Shown here in pieces: positions 44,174-52,391 of a DNA stretch of 64,000 nt. The DNA comes from CAYRVX01 sp964427875 (GTDB lineage: Bacteria > Planctomycetota > Phycisphaerae > SM23-33): NCBI GenBank assembly GCA_964427875.1, contig CAYRVX010000016.1, positions 14,757 to 78,756 of the forward strand. Reading direction: 5' to 3'. Both the position numbers and the translations under genes were made by a program. The stretch's first letter is position 1; every line of letters starts with the position of its first letter. The notes under the pieces are model-generated. The model was not told the DNA's origin, made no database searches, and saw only the letters and a list, made by a program, of their open reading frames with translations.

Positions 44174-46072
44174 ATGAGGAAATCGGGTATCTGTGCGTTC
44201 GTGGCGGCGTGGGTGGTGGTGAGCGCAGGCGCCGGGGCGTCTGCGGCCGAAGTCAGGCCCGCCCAGTACAAGATCGTCGAGGCGCTGCTGCTGCGGTTCG
44301 ACGCCGACGGCGACAGCGTTCTCGACGCGGCGGAGCGCAAGAAGCTCCGGCAGCACGTGGCCGAGCGGTTCCAGGAGCGGGGGACGCAGGTCCTGGATCT
44401 GGTCCTGGCGGCCGCGGACGCCGACCGCGACGGGAAGATCACCAAGGCCGAATGGGAAGCCCTGGGCAAGCAGGTCCTCGCGGCGGCGCGCAAGGCGGCC
44501 GGTGCGGGGAAAGAGCTCTCCGTCATGGTCGCGATGTCCGACGGGGTGAGGCTGGCGACGGACGTGTACCTGCCGGACGGCGAGGGCCCCTGGCCGGCCG
44601 TCCTGTCGCGAACGCCGTATAACAAGGCCCGCGGCGCGGCGCGGGGATTCACCCGGCGGGGCTACGCCGTCGTCGCGCAGGACATGCGAGGCCGGTTCGC
44701 CTCCGAGGGCGAGAACCTGCCCTTCATCGGCTGCGGGTGGGTCGAGCACCAGGACGGGGCCGACACGATCGCGTGGATCCGCACGCAGAGATGGTGCAAC
44801 GGCAAGGTCGCCACGACGGGCGGCTCGGCGCTGGGGATCACGCAGAACCTCATGGCCCCGACCGCGCCGCAGGGCCTGCGGGCCCAGTACATCGTGGTCG
44901 CCGCGGGGAGCATGTATCACCACGCCGCGTACGTCGGCGGGGCGCTCCGCAAGAGTCAGGTCGAGGGCTGGCTTCGCGGCAACCGGTTCGACGCCAACGC
45001 CACGAGGATGTTCGCCGAGAACCCCGCGTATGACGAGTTCTGGCAGGGGTTCGACGCGATCCGCGAGTGCGCCCGGATCACCGCGCCGGCGATGCACGTC
45101 GGCGGATGGTTCGACACGTTCAGCGCCGGCACGGTCGCGGCGTTCGTCAGCAGGCAGCACAAGGGCGGCAAGGGCGCCAGGGGCAGCCAGAAGCTCGTCA
45201 TGGGGCCGTGGGCGCACGGGATCAGCGCGTTCGGCAGGGTCGGCGAGTTGCGGTTCCCCAAGGCCGGCGCCCCGCCCAAATACAACGCCGCCGCCTGGTT
45301 CGCCTGCCACCTGAAGGGCGAGGACAGCGGCGCGAAGGGCCTCCCGGCCGTGGCGTACTACGTCATGGGCGACACGTCCGACCGCGGGGCGCCGGGCAAT
45401 GAATGGCGATTCGCCGGCGACTGGCCCGTCCCGTGCAAGCCGACGCCGTACTACCTCCACGCCGACGGGAAGCTCTCGACCGCCGAGCCGCCGGGCGCCG
45501 CTGGAAGGACGCCCCAAAGGCAGTACGCCTTCGACCCCGCCGACCCGTGCCCGACCGTCGGCGGCTGCAACCTGAACCTGCCCAAGGGCCCGAGGAACCA
45601 GAACCGCATCGAGAAACGCAAGGACGTCCTCACCTTTACCACCGGGCCGCTCGCCGAGCCCGTGGAGGTGACCGGCCATCCCACCGCGAAGCTGTACGTT
45701 TCCTCCTCGGCCGTCGATACCGACCTGTCGGTGCGCTTCTGCGACGTGTATCCCGACGGCAAGAGCTACCTGATGGCCGAGGGCATCCTCCGCCTGCGAT
45801 ACCGAGACGGCTTCGAGAAGCCCAGGCCGCTGCCGCGCGGGAAGGCCGTCGAGGTGCAGGTCGAGTGCTGGCCGACGAGCATCGTCATCAACAAGGGCCA
45901 CCGGATCCGCATCACGATCACCAGCTCAAACTACCCGCGTTTCGACGTCAACCCCGGCACGGGCCGGCCGTACCGCAAGGGCGACAAGACGGTCAAGCAG
46001 ACGAACACCATCTACTGCGGGCATTCCCGGGCCTCGAAAGTGATCCTTCCGGTGGTTCCCGCGAAGAAGTGA
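44174..46072 (+). CDS. Exported CocE/NonD-family hydrolase with N-terminal EF-hands
   Basis: A 632-residue exported protein (signal peptide ending ASAA). Residues about 30-105 hold two EF-hand loops, DADGDSVLDAAE and DADRDGKITKAE. The rest is an X-Pro dipeptidyl-peptidase-like alpha/beta hydrolase: VLSRTPYNKARG, TTGGSALGITQNLMA with the nucleophile Ser, MHVGGWFDTFSAG with the acid and GPWAHGIS with the His, then a C-terminal jelly roll (RIRITITSSNYPRFDVNPG). ATG 44174 has GGAGAGG upstream. Substrate unknown; esters or peptides are typical. Confidence 0.87.
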   Translation: MRKSGICAFVAAWVVVSAGAGASAAEVRPAQYKIVEALLLRFDADGDSVLDAAERKKLRQHVAERFQERGTQVLDLVLAAADADRDGKITKAEWEALGKQVLAAARKAAGAGKELSVMVAMSDGVRLATDVYLPDGEGPWPAVLSRTPYNKARGAARGFTRRGYAVVAQDMRGRFASEGENLPFIGCGWVEHQDGADTIAWIRTQRWCNGKVATTGGSALGITQNLMAPTAPQGLRAQYIVVAAGSMYHHAAYVGGALRKSQVEGWLRGNRFDANATRMFAENPAYDEFWQGFDAIRECARITAPAMHVGGWFDTFSAGTVAAFVSRQHKGGKGARGSQKLVMGPWAHGISAFGRVGELRFPKAGAPPKYNAAAWFACHLKGEDSGAKGLPAVAYYVMGDTSDRGAPGNEWRFAGDWPVPCKPTPYYLHADGKLSTAEPPGAAGRTPQRQYAFDPADPCPTVGGCNLNLPKGPRNQNRIEKRKDVLTFTTGPLAEPVEVTGHPTAKLYVSSSAVDTDLSVRFCDVYPDGKSYLMAEGILRLRYRDGFEKPRPLPRGKAVEVQVECWPTSIVINKGHRIRITITSSNYPRFDVNPGTGRPYRKGDKTVKQTNTIYCGHSRASKVILPVVPAKK

Positions 46073-46124
46073 GCGTCGTCTGGTCCTTGACAGGTGAAGG
46101 TTGTCCGGTGTTTGCGGGGAAGAT

Positions 46125-46146
46125 CCCACGGATTGCCATCCGTGGG
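46125..46146. repeat. 8-6-8 palindrome
   Basis: CCCACGGA and TCCGTGGG around TTGCCA, followed by CTTCG, as at 37761-37782. Confidence 0.65.
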
Positions 46147-46163
46147 CTTCGGTCCCCTTCTTC

Positions 46164-46198
46164 CCTACGACCTATGACCTACGACCTACGACCTTCTC
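46164..46198. repeat. Heptanucleotide tandem repeat
   Basis: CCTACGA-CCTATGA-CCTACGA-CCTACGA-CCTTCTC, five 7-base units, running into the 3' end of the GH4 gene. Confidence 0.7.
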
Positions 46199-47525
46199 AA
46201 AGATCGACCTTCTTGAACTGCGGGAGGTGCTTGCGGTTCCTGCGGAGCATTTCGGCGACCATCTTGCGGATCTCCGCGAGGCTCAGGACGGAGGCGGTCA
46301 GGGGGTCGTGGGCGATGGCCTGATAGACGAGCTTCGCGTCGCCGGTGAGGGAGGCCTCGACGGCCATCATCTCCGTGTGCGCGCTGATGGCCGGCAGGAT
46401 CGCGCACTGCGGCGGCAGGGCCCCCACGTGCACCGCGCGGAAGCCCTGCCGCGTGGCCACGACGGGCACCTCGACGCAGCAGCCGGCGGGCAGGTTCGTG
46501 ACGATCCCGTCGTTGCGGACGTTGCCGTTGAACTCGAAGAGGTCCCCGCCCATCCACGCGTTGATGATGCTGGCGGCGTACTCGTGCCCGCGGTCGAGGC
46601 TCATGGGCCGCTCCTTCCTGAGCCACTCGCGGGCGTCCTTCTTCCAGGTGGCGGCCCGCCGGCTGTAGTGCTTGACAATGTAGGCGTGCTCGCCGGGGTT
46701 CCAGCCCGTGCCGGTCTTGCAGTACTTCCGGATGAGGTCCCGCCGCTTGCGGAACCACCAGTTGTACTCCGAGTTGTGCCCGCTCGACTCGGTGACGTAG
46801 TAGTCCAGCGCGAGGAACATCTCGTTGCGGACCTGCTCCTCGTTGTAGATGTCCCTGTTCGTGCGGACGACCTTTCGCAGCCTGGGGTACAGGTCGCGGC
46901 CGTTGCGCTGGAACTGCGTGAAGAACGACATGTGGTTGATGCCCGCGCAGACGTAGTCCACCTGGTGGCCCTTGAGGCCGACCCACCGGGCCAGCATGTT
47001 GGCCGTGCCCTGCACGCTGTGGCACAGGCCGGAGGTCTTGATGAAGCTCTCCCGCTGCATGGCGTGGCAGAGCATGGCCATGGGGTTCGTGTAGTTGAGC
47101 ATGATGGCATTGGGGCAGAGCTCCTCCATGTCGCGGCAGATGGCCAGCATGGTGGGGATCGTCCGCAGCGCGCGGAAGATGCCGCTCGGCCCGCGGGTGT
47201 CGCCGATGTTGATGTCCACGCCGTACTTCTTGGGGATGAGGATGTCGTGCTTCCAGACGTTGACGCGCCCGCAGAGGATGGTCACGAGCACGGCGTCGGC
47301 GCCCTTGAGGACCTCGCGGCGGTCGGTGGTGGCCGTCACCGTCGCGGGGTAGCCGCCCATCTCGACGATCTTCCGGCACGCGCGGCGGGCGAAGCTGAGC
47401 CGCTGCTTGTTGATGTCCACCAGCGCGAGCTCGGAGTTCCGCAGGAGCGGGAACGTCAGGATGTCGCGCACCAGCCCGCGCGTGAAGCCCAGGCTCCCGG
47501 CCCCGATAAACACAATCTTCGGCAT
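46197..47525 (-). CDS. GH4 family alpha-glycosidase (NAD+/metal-dependent)
   Basis: Cytoplasmic enzyme of 442 residues that opens glycosidic bonds by redox elimination using NAD+ and a divalent metal. IVFIGAGSLGFTRGLVRDIL is the NAD loop; VDINIGDTRGPSGIFRALR, YTNPMAMLCHAM, GLCHSVQG with the metal-binding Cys-His, and AGINHMSFF are diagnostic of GH4. The sequence fits the alpha-glucosidase, galactosidase or galacturonidase group. GGGAGATC lies before ATG 47525. Both ends are flanked by heptanucleotide repeats. Confidence 0.92.
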   Translation of the reverse strand: MPKIVFIGAGSLGFTRGLVRDILTFPLLRNSELALVDINKQRLSFARRACRKIVEMGGYPATVTATTDRREVLKGADAVLVTILCGRVNVWKHDILIPKKYGVDINIGDTRGPSGIFRALRTIPTMLAICRDMEELCPNAIMLNYTNPMAMLCHAMQRESFIKTSGLCHSVQGTANMLARWVGLKGHQVDYVCAGINHMSFFTQFQRNGRDLYPRLRKVVRTNRDIYNEEQVRNEMFLALDYYVTESSGHNSEYNWWFRKRRDLIRKYCKTGTGWNPGEHAYIVKHYSRRAATWKKDAREWLRKERPMSLDRGHEYAASIINAWMGGDLFEFNGNVRNDGIVTNLPAGCCVEVPVVATRQGFRAVHVGALPPQCAILPAISAHTEMMAVEASLTGDAKLVYQAIAHDPLTASVLSLAEIRKMVAEMLRRNRKHLPQFKKVDL

Positions 47526-47538
47526 GTGATCTCCCTTC

Positions 47539-47587
47539 CCTATTGCCTACTGCCTATTGCCTATCGCCTATTGCCTCTCGCCTCTCC
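47539..47587. repeat. Heptanucleotide tandem repeat, seven units
   Basis: CCTATTG, CCTACTG, CCTATTG, CCTATCG, CCTATTG, CCTCTCG, CCTCTCC: seven 7-base units directly upstream of the GH4 start. Confidence 0.8.
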
Positions 47588-47657
47588 GGCAGCCAGTGAT
47601 ACCAGAGTCGCCTTCGATTACAAGCGCCCGCCGCGCGGATTTTCGGGGTGCAAGCCC

Positions 47658-47686
47658 TTGCGTTTTTGGGGGTCCGCGGGTATCAT
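47658..47686 (+). promoter_or_regulatory. Candidate promoter of the small transcription unit
   Basis: TTGCGT at 47658-47663, a 17-base spacer and TATCAT at 47681-47686 (one mismatch to TATAAT). Predicted transcription start near 47693, immediately before the first hairpin. Confidence 0.5.
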
Positions 47687-47845
47687 GATGAACAGGAAGG
47701 TGTGCTTACTCCTTCACACCTTCCGCCGGCGGGGGCCCTTGCCCCGGTCGGCCTTGGGCCCTCGGAGGCGTCCGAGGGATTGAGGGTCCGGCGGCCCGGA
47801 ACGGGCGACGGTTGGACAAGACCCAATACGGAAAGGAGGTGATCA

Positions 47846-47878
47846 ATGTCTGACTATCTGATAGGTGGCCTGCGTTAG
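47846..47878 (+). CDS. Ten-residue microORF with full-length Shine-Dalgarno
   Basis: ATG 47846 to TAG 47876-47878 encodes MSDYLIGGLR. GAAAGGAGGTGATC sits one base before the ATG and matches the complement of the 16S rRNA 3' end over 14 bases, far longer than usual; the spacing from the core AGGAGG to the ATG is normal. The last three codons lie in a 15-base hairpin. Translation is likely; a peptide function is uncertain. The stop may matter more than the peptide, as in attenuation. Confidence 0.4.
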   Translation: MSDYLIGGLR

Positions 47879-47920
47879 GCAGGCGACGTACCTGCTTAAC
47901 GCAGGACACCACCAAACTCA

Positions 47921-47970
47921 GCGGCGAGCTCGGGAGGTACCCAACCTCTCGGGCTCGCCGCGTTTCTTCC
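47921..47970 (+). terminator. Strong intrinsic terminator
   Basis: An 18-base stem with two G-T wobbles (47921-47938 with 47944-47961, loop ACCCA) followed by GTTTCTTCC. It closes the small transcription unit. Confidence 0.8.
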
Positions 47971-48005
47971 GCCTTCCAAAGCCCGCGGAGCGTCCTTGCT
48001 ACCAC

Positions 48006-48034
48006 CTGACAGCCGCCGGAGAATCGTGTAGAAT
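48006..48034 (+). promoter_or_regulatory. Sigma-70-like promoter of the second sulfatase
   Basis: CTGACA (five of six to the -35 consensus), a 17-base spacer and TAGAAT (five of six to -10). The predicted start near 48041 gives a leader of about 35 bases before ATG 48076. Confidence 0.65.
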
Positions 48035-48075
48035 GCCGACGCGTGAATGACTCAAGCTCCGGAAGGAGAGGACCG

Positions 48076-49542
48076 ATGGCAGACAATCTCAGTCGCAGGG
48101 AATTCCTGGCAAAGACGGCCGCGGGCGTGGGGGCGGCCCTGGCGGGCAGGGCCGGCGCCCCCGCCGCCCGGACGGCGAAGAAGCGCCCCCTCGACGAAGC
48201 TCGGGGCAGCCCCAATGTCCTCTGGATCATCTCCGAGGACACCGGCCCGGAGTTCGGCTGCTACAAGTATCCGCTGGTCCACACGCCGAACGTCGACCGG
48301 CTGGCCCGCGAGGGGGCCGTGTTCACCAACGCCTTCACCGCCGCGCCGGTCTGCTCGGCCAGCCGCAGCGGCTTCATGACCGGCACGTACCAGACGACGA
48401 CCGGCGCCCATCACCACCGCAGCCATCGCGGCGACGGCTTCCAACTGCCCGAGGGCGTGCACGTCTTCACCAAGTACCTCCGCGACGCGGGCTACCTGAC
48501 GGCCATACCGGCCGGGCGGAAGACCGACTGGAACTTCTCCCCCCGCCTCAAGCCCTACGACTCCAACAAGTGGGACGACCTGAAGGACAACCAGCCGTTC
48601 TTCGCCCAGGTGCAGTTCTCCGAGACGCACCGGAAGTTCAAGCGCTGCAAGGAGCACCCGGTCGATCCGGCCAAGGTCACGCTGCCGCCGTACTACCCCG
48701 ACCACCCGACAGCCCGGCAGGACTGGGCGCTCTACCTCGAGACGATCAACGTGCTGGACCAGAAGATCGGCCAGTACCTCAAGCGGCTCGACGAGGACGG
48801 CCTGGCCGACAACACGATCGTGTTCTACTTCGCCGATCACGGCCGGGCGCACGTCCGCGGCAAGCAGTGGCTCTACGACGGGGGGATCCACATCCCGCTG
48901 GTGATCCGCTGGCCCGGGCACATCAAGCCGGGCACCGTCATCGACGAGCCGGTCAGCGCGATCGACTTCGCCCCGACGTGCCTGAAGCTCGCCGGCGCCG
49001 AGCCGCCCAGGCACATGGAAGGCCGCGTGTTCCTCGGGCCCGACCGCGACAAGCCGCGCGAGCACATCATCGCCGCGCGCGACCGGTGCGACGAGACGGT
49101 GGACCGGATCCGCTGCGTCCGCGACAAGCAGTACAAGTACATCCGCAACTTCATGCCCGAGCGGCCCTACACGCAGAAGAACGCCTACAAGGAGCGGGCC
49201 TACCCCATGCTGAAGGTCATGAAGGAGCTTCACGCCGAGGGCAAGCTCACGCCCGTCCAGGAGCTCTTCATGGCCGATCGCCGCCCCGAGGAGGAGCTGT
49301 ACGACATCCGGGCCGATCCGTGGGAGGTCAAGAACCTCGCCGCCTCCCCCAAGCACCAGGACGTGCTGAAGAAGATGCGAGGCATCCTCGAGGCGTGGAT
49401 CAAGCAGACCGGCGACAAGGGCCAGTTCCCCGAGAAGCCCGCGGCCCGCAAGCGCGGCACGGGCAAGCAGCGAAAGGGGCGAAAAGCCGGCAAAGACAAA
49501 CGCCCGGACAAGGCCGCCGCGCTGAACGTGCCGGGCGAGTGA
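48076..49542 (+). CDS. Tat-exported sulfatase, second type
   Basis: A 488-residue exported sulfatase. Leader SRREFLAKTAAGVGAALAG is a twin-arginine signal. LWIISEDTGPEFGCY gives the metal Asp; PVCSASRSGFMTG gives Cys93 in the CxxxR motif converted to formylglycine; FYFADHGRAHVRGKQWLYD is the second metal site. The C-terminus is a Lys/Arg-rich tail (about 460-480). GGAAGGAGAGG lies upstream of ATG 48076. The ISEDTGP version separates it from the sulfatase at 37870, so the two likely act on different sulfate positions. Downstream gene is convergent. Confidence 0.92.
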   Translation: MADNLSRREFLAKTAAGVGAALAGRAGAPAARTAKKRPLDEARGSPNVLWIISEDTGPEFGCYKYPLVHTPNVDRLAREGAVFTNAFTAAPVCSASRSGFMTGTYQTTTGAHHHRSHRGDGFQLPEGVHVFTKYLRDAGYLTAIPAGRKTDWNFSPRLKPYDSNKWDDLKDNQPFFAQVQFSETHRKFKRCKEHPVDPAKVTLPPYYPDHPTARQDWALYLETINVLDQKIGQYLKRLDEDGLADNTIVFYFADHGRAHVRGKQWLYDGGIHIPLVIRWPGHIKPGTVIDEPVSAIDFAPTCLKLAGAEPPRHMEGRVFLGPDRDKPREHIIAARDRCDETVDRIRCVRDKQYKYIRNFMPERPYTQKNAYKERAYPMLKVMKELHAEGKLTPVQELFMADRRPEEELYDIRADPWEVKNLAASPKHQDVLKKMRGILEAWIKQTGDKGQFPEKPAARKRGTGKQRKGRKAGKDKRPDKAAALNVPGE

Positions 49543-49550
49543 ACGGCCGC

Positions 49551-52160
49551 CTACTCCAGCAGGATGATGTCGTTGAGTCCCAGCCTTGTCGAGAAAGCCG
49601 CGACGAACGGGTAGCCCATGTCTTTCAGGGCCTTGGGGGCATCGTCCAGCGAGAGCTTCCGCACGCCGTGTTCCACCGAGCGCACGGAGGTCACCTTCCT
49701 CGCAACCGGCAGGCGGACGGCGAGATGGTCGATGGGCTTGTAGGTGAAATTGGCCAGGATCAGGGCCGTGCCCCTGTCGGAGTCATACACGCCGGCCTCG
49801 ACCACGGGATGCGACAGCTCGACCAGCCGGGGGGCGCCGGACCCGGCCGCCAAGGCATTGATGATGCGCCGCTGCGTTGGCGGGTATTGCTCCTTCAGCT
49901 CCCGAGGCACGAAGCGGGCGTCCTTGAGGTAGGACAGGGCGGGGCAGGCGGCGAGGAACACGGCCTTGCCGTTGCCGAACCGGTTTGCAGCGGCCGCGGG
50001 CCCGCCCTTGGAGAACCTCCCGATCACCCGGCTGCCGGCACGGGGCCTGAAGGTGGTCTTCGCGCCGAGCACGCCAAACTCGGCCGCTTCGCCGAGCGCG
50101 TCGGACTTCAGGAGGCGGACCCGGTCGAGGTACCGCATCCCGTTGAGGCTGCCGCGGACGCGGTACTCGCCCTCCTGGAGATCGCTCTTGATGTCCGGAT
50201 CGATGCCGAAGGCCTTGGCCAGGCCGCCGGCCGGCTCGTTGAACTCGTTGCGGCTGCCGGCTCCGCACGCCCCGTACAGGAACCCGCCGGCCCGGACCCA
50301 CCGCACGATCGCGGCGGCTGCCTTGACGGTGATGCAGGGGTCGGTGACGTACAGCACGCTGTAGTCCTTCAGCCGGCCGGCCTCGATGTCCTGCTCGGTG
50401 AGCATGTCCACCAGGTACTGCCCATGCACAAGCGAGAGGTACGTACCGCGGCGCTCGAGCATGTGGATGTATCCGAAGGGCTGCCAGATGTCCGAGGAGA
50501 TGCTGTACAACAGGGCCACCCGGGTCTTCCGCGTCCTGCCCGGGGCGATGATGTGCTCACAGGCGGCCAGTTGGCGGGTGATTGCGGCGATTCCGTCGTA
50601 CTCGCCCCGGAGGTCGGACCAGTAGTTCTCCGTGCCGAAGCAGGTCGGCCCGTACGTCCAGTAGAAGAAATGCTTGGCGCCTTGGGCGAGGGCCGATGCG
50701 CTCTTGAGGCGCAGGTTCACCTCGTCGCTGGGGGTGATCCATGCCATGATGGGCAGCGCGGCCTGACTGCCGCTGCGGAAGATGGCGGCCTGGAACCCCA
50801 TCAGTTGGAAGCCCTCCCACGTATAGCGGGGCCCGTACATGTACTGAAGGCCCATCCAGTCCTCGATGCCGGCGATGTCGACGACCTTTCTGCGGGCCAT
50901 GTCGAACCAGTCCAGGGCCAGCGGATAGCCGCCCCAGGTGGTGTTGCCCGTCACCAGGCCCATCCCCAGACCCGTGCCGCCGAAGTAGGGGTGGTCGGCC
51001 ACCAGCGCGGTGGTCAGCAGGCCCGGCGGGAAGTACTTGTGGAACGACTCCGTGTGCCACCTGATCCGTTCGCTGCCGGCGGCCTGGCGGAAGCGGCAGG
51101 TGTGGTAGAACACGCGGTCGGCGGCGGCGGCGTTGAGCTTGCGGCGCTCCTTGAGGTCCGCCGGCCTCTCGATGGGCGCCGCGTCGGTGAGCTTCCGCAC
51201 GCCCAGTTCCCTCGGCGAGACGTTCTGTCGGGCCAGCCAGTCGTGGAAGCTCTCGATCGCCTTGGGGTCCTTGCCGATTTCCGGCCGGCAGCAGATCTCG
51301 TCCGAGAAGCCGAAGGGAATCCCCCGGCCCTTGAGGTGCTTGTTCCTCTCGGCATGGTGTTTCATCAGGGCGTCGGCCTGCTCGCGCGTGGCGGCCGGGC
51401 CGAAACCGACCTCGTGCGTGTGGCCGGGATTGCGAAGCTCGCAGAATCGCTCGCGCATCTCGGGCGGACCGCCGACGACGTTGAAGCCCAGCAGCCAGAG
51501 GACTTCGGCGCCGGCCATGGTGAACCCGTAGAAGCTGGTCTGGATGATGAGCTCCCTCGGCGCGACCCTCTTGCCGCCGCTGGCCTGGCGTGCCCATCTC
51601 AGATGGCGCTGCTCCATCTGCCCGAGCGTCTCGAGGCTGTCGATGTCCTTCGCGAGGGTGGGGGAGACCAGGAACGTGGTCCTGTTGCCGGTGAGGGGCT
51701 CCTCGAACCGCTTCACCACGCCCTTCTCGTCCGCCGCGCCGGCCAGCTCGATGATCACCTTTCGACCGGCAGCCGCCTTGTCGATGACGAACGTGGCGGA
51801 GATGTTGGGGAGCTCGGCGACGCCGCCGGAGCGGTTCATCCGGCCGTGAAGGTCCTTGCCGGCGTAGGCCTTGATATCAAACCACCCCGTGAAGGCGCCG
51901 GCTAAGAAGCGCTTCCCGGCGTCCTTGTCGGCCCCGGCGGGGAAGACCGCTCGCGGGAGGTACCAGTTGGGCCTGTGGATGTACCCGCGGAAACGAACGT
52001 AGTAGGCCGCGTCCTTGGGCTCGATGAGCTTGAAGCGCACGAAGACGCCTTCCCGGTCGGCTGCGCCCGCATCTATGGCGCTGGCCGGCAGCAGCAGCAC
52101 CCCCGCAAGCACGCCAAGCACAATCCTGCGCGCGAGGCTGGTTGTTGGTTCCGGGGACAT
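49551..52160 (-). CDS. Large exported GH-like TIM-barrel protein with glutamine-amidotransferase-like domain
   Basis: An 869-residue exported protein (signal peptide about 8-32, IVLGVLAGVLLLPASAI). The N-terminal part is beta-rich. The middle looks like a TIM-barrel glycoside hydrolase (GFSDEICCRPEIGKD, HPYFGGTGLGMGLVTG, YMYGPRYTWEGFQ, HFFYWTYGPTCFG). The C-terminal half has the fold of the GH42 trimerisation or class I amidotransferase-like domain (YSVLYVTDPCITVKAAAA, WVRAGGFLYGACGAGSRN) and a final beta domain. I cannot place the catalytic acids. ATG 52160 opens the signal peptide; the frame runs to 52313 without a better start. Confidence 0.68.
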   Translation of the reverse strand: MSPEPTTSLARRIVLGVLAGVLLLPASAIDAGAADREGVFVRFKLIEPKDAAYYVRFRGYIHRPNWYLPRAVFPAGADKDAGKRFLAGAFTGWFDIKAYAGKDLHGRMNRSGGVAELPNISATFVIDKAAAGRKVIIELAGAADEKGVVKRFEEPLTGNRTTFLVSPTLAKDIDSLETLGQMEQRHLRWARQASGGKRVAPRELIIQTSFYGFTMAGAEVLWLLGFNVVGGPPEMRERFCELRNPGHTHEVGFGPAATREQADALMKHHAERNKHLKGRGIPFGFSDEICCRPEIGKDPKAIESFHDWLARQNVSPRELGVRKLTDAAPIERPADLKERRKLNAAAADRVFYHTCRFRQAAGSERIRWHTESFHKYFPPGLLTTALVADHPYFGGTGLGMGLVTGNTTWGGYPLALDWFDMARRKVVDIAGIEDWMGLQYMYGPRYTWEGFQLMGFQAAIFRSGSQAALPIMAWITPSDEVNLRLKSASALAQGAKHFFYWTYGPTCFGTENYWSDLRGEYDGIAAITRQLAACEHIIAPGRTRKTRVALLYSISSDIWQPFGYIHMLERRGTYLSLVHGQYLVDMLTEQDIEAGRLKDYSVLYVTDPCITVKAAAAIVRWVRAGGFLYGACGAGSRNEFNEPAGGLAKAFGIDPDIKSDLQEGEYRVRGSLNGMRYLDRVRLLKSDALGEAAEFGVLGAKTTFRPRAGSRVIGRFSKGGPAAAANRFGNGKAVFLAACPALSYLKDARFVPRELKEQYPPTQRRIINALAAGSGAPRLVELSHPVVEAGVYDSDRGTALILANFTYKPIDHLAVRLPVARKVTSVRSVEHGVRKLSLDDAPKALKDMGYPFVAAFSTRLGLNDIILLE

Positions 52161-52391
52161 TGGTTTGCCACCCACATCCCACACCCGCACACGCCTGTCA
52201 AGAGCAAGTACAAAACATGGGGACGTTAACCGTTTTTCCGGTCCTGGCGGTCTGAAGGGGATTCGCGAATGGGCCTTGCACCGACCCGGGAATCGGCGAG
52301 TGTGGGGGAGCACATTCGCCGGCCGGGCCGGTTAAAGGTGTATGCGACGCACCAACTGACGTGCCCCGAACCTCGACAGGAAGGAGATGAT

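Larger units (their letters stand above)
47693..47970 (+). ncRNA. Structured small transcript with 10-codon ORF
   Basis: Between a promoter-like site and a clear terminator lie ordered structures: a 10-base perfect hairpin at 47695-47724 (GGAAGGTGTG/CACACCTTCC), one at 47759-47778 (CCCTCGGA-GGCG-TCCGAGGG), a 14-base match to the 16S anti-Shine-Dalgarno (GAAAGGAGGTGATC), a 10-codon ORF, a 15-base hairpin at 47869-47905 covering its stop, and the terminator. The stretch between genes has no longer ORF on this strand worth calling. It could be a small RNA, a leader or a regulator that titrates 30S subunits. Family not recognised. Confidence 0.5.
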
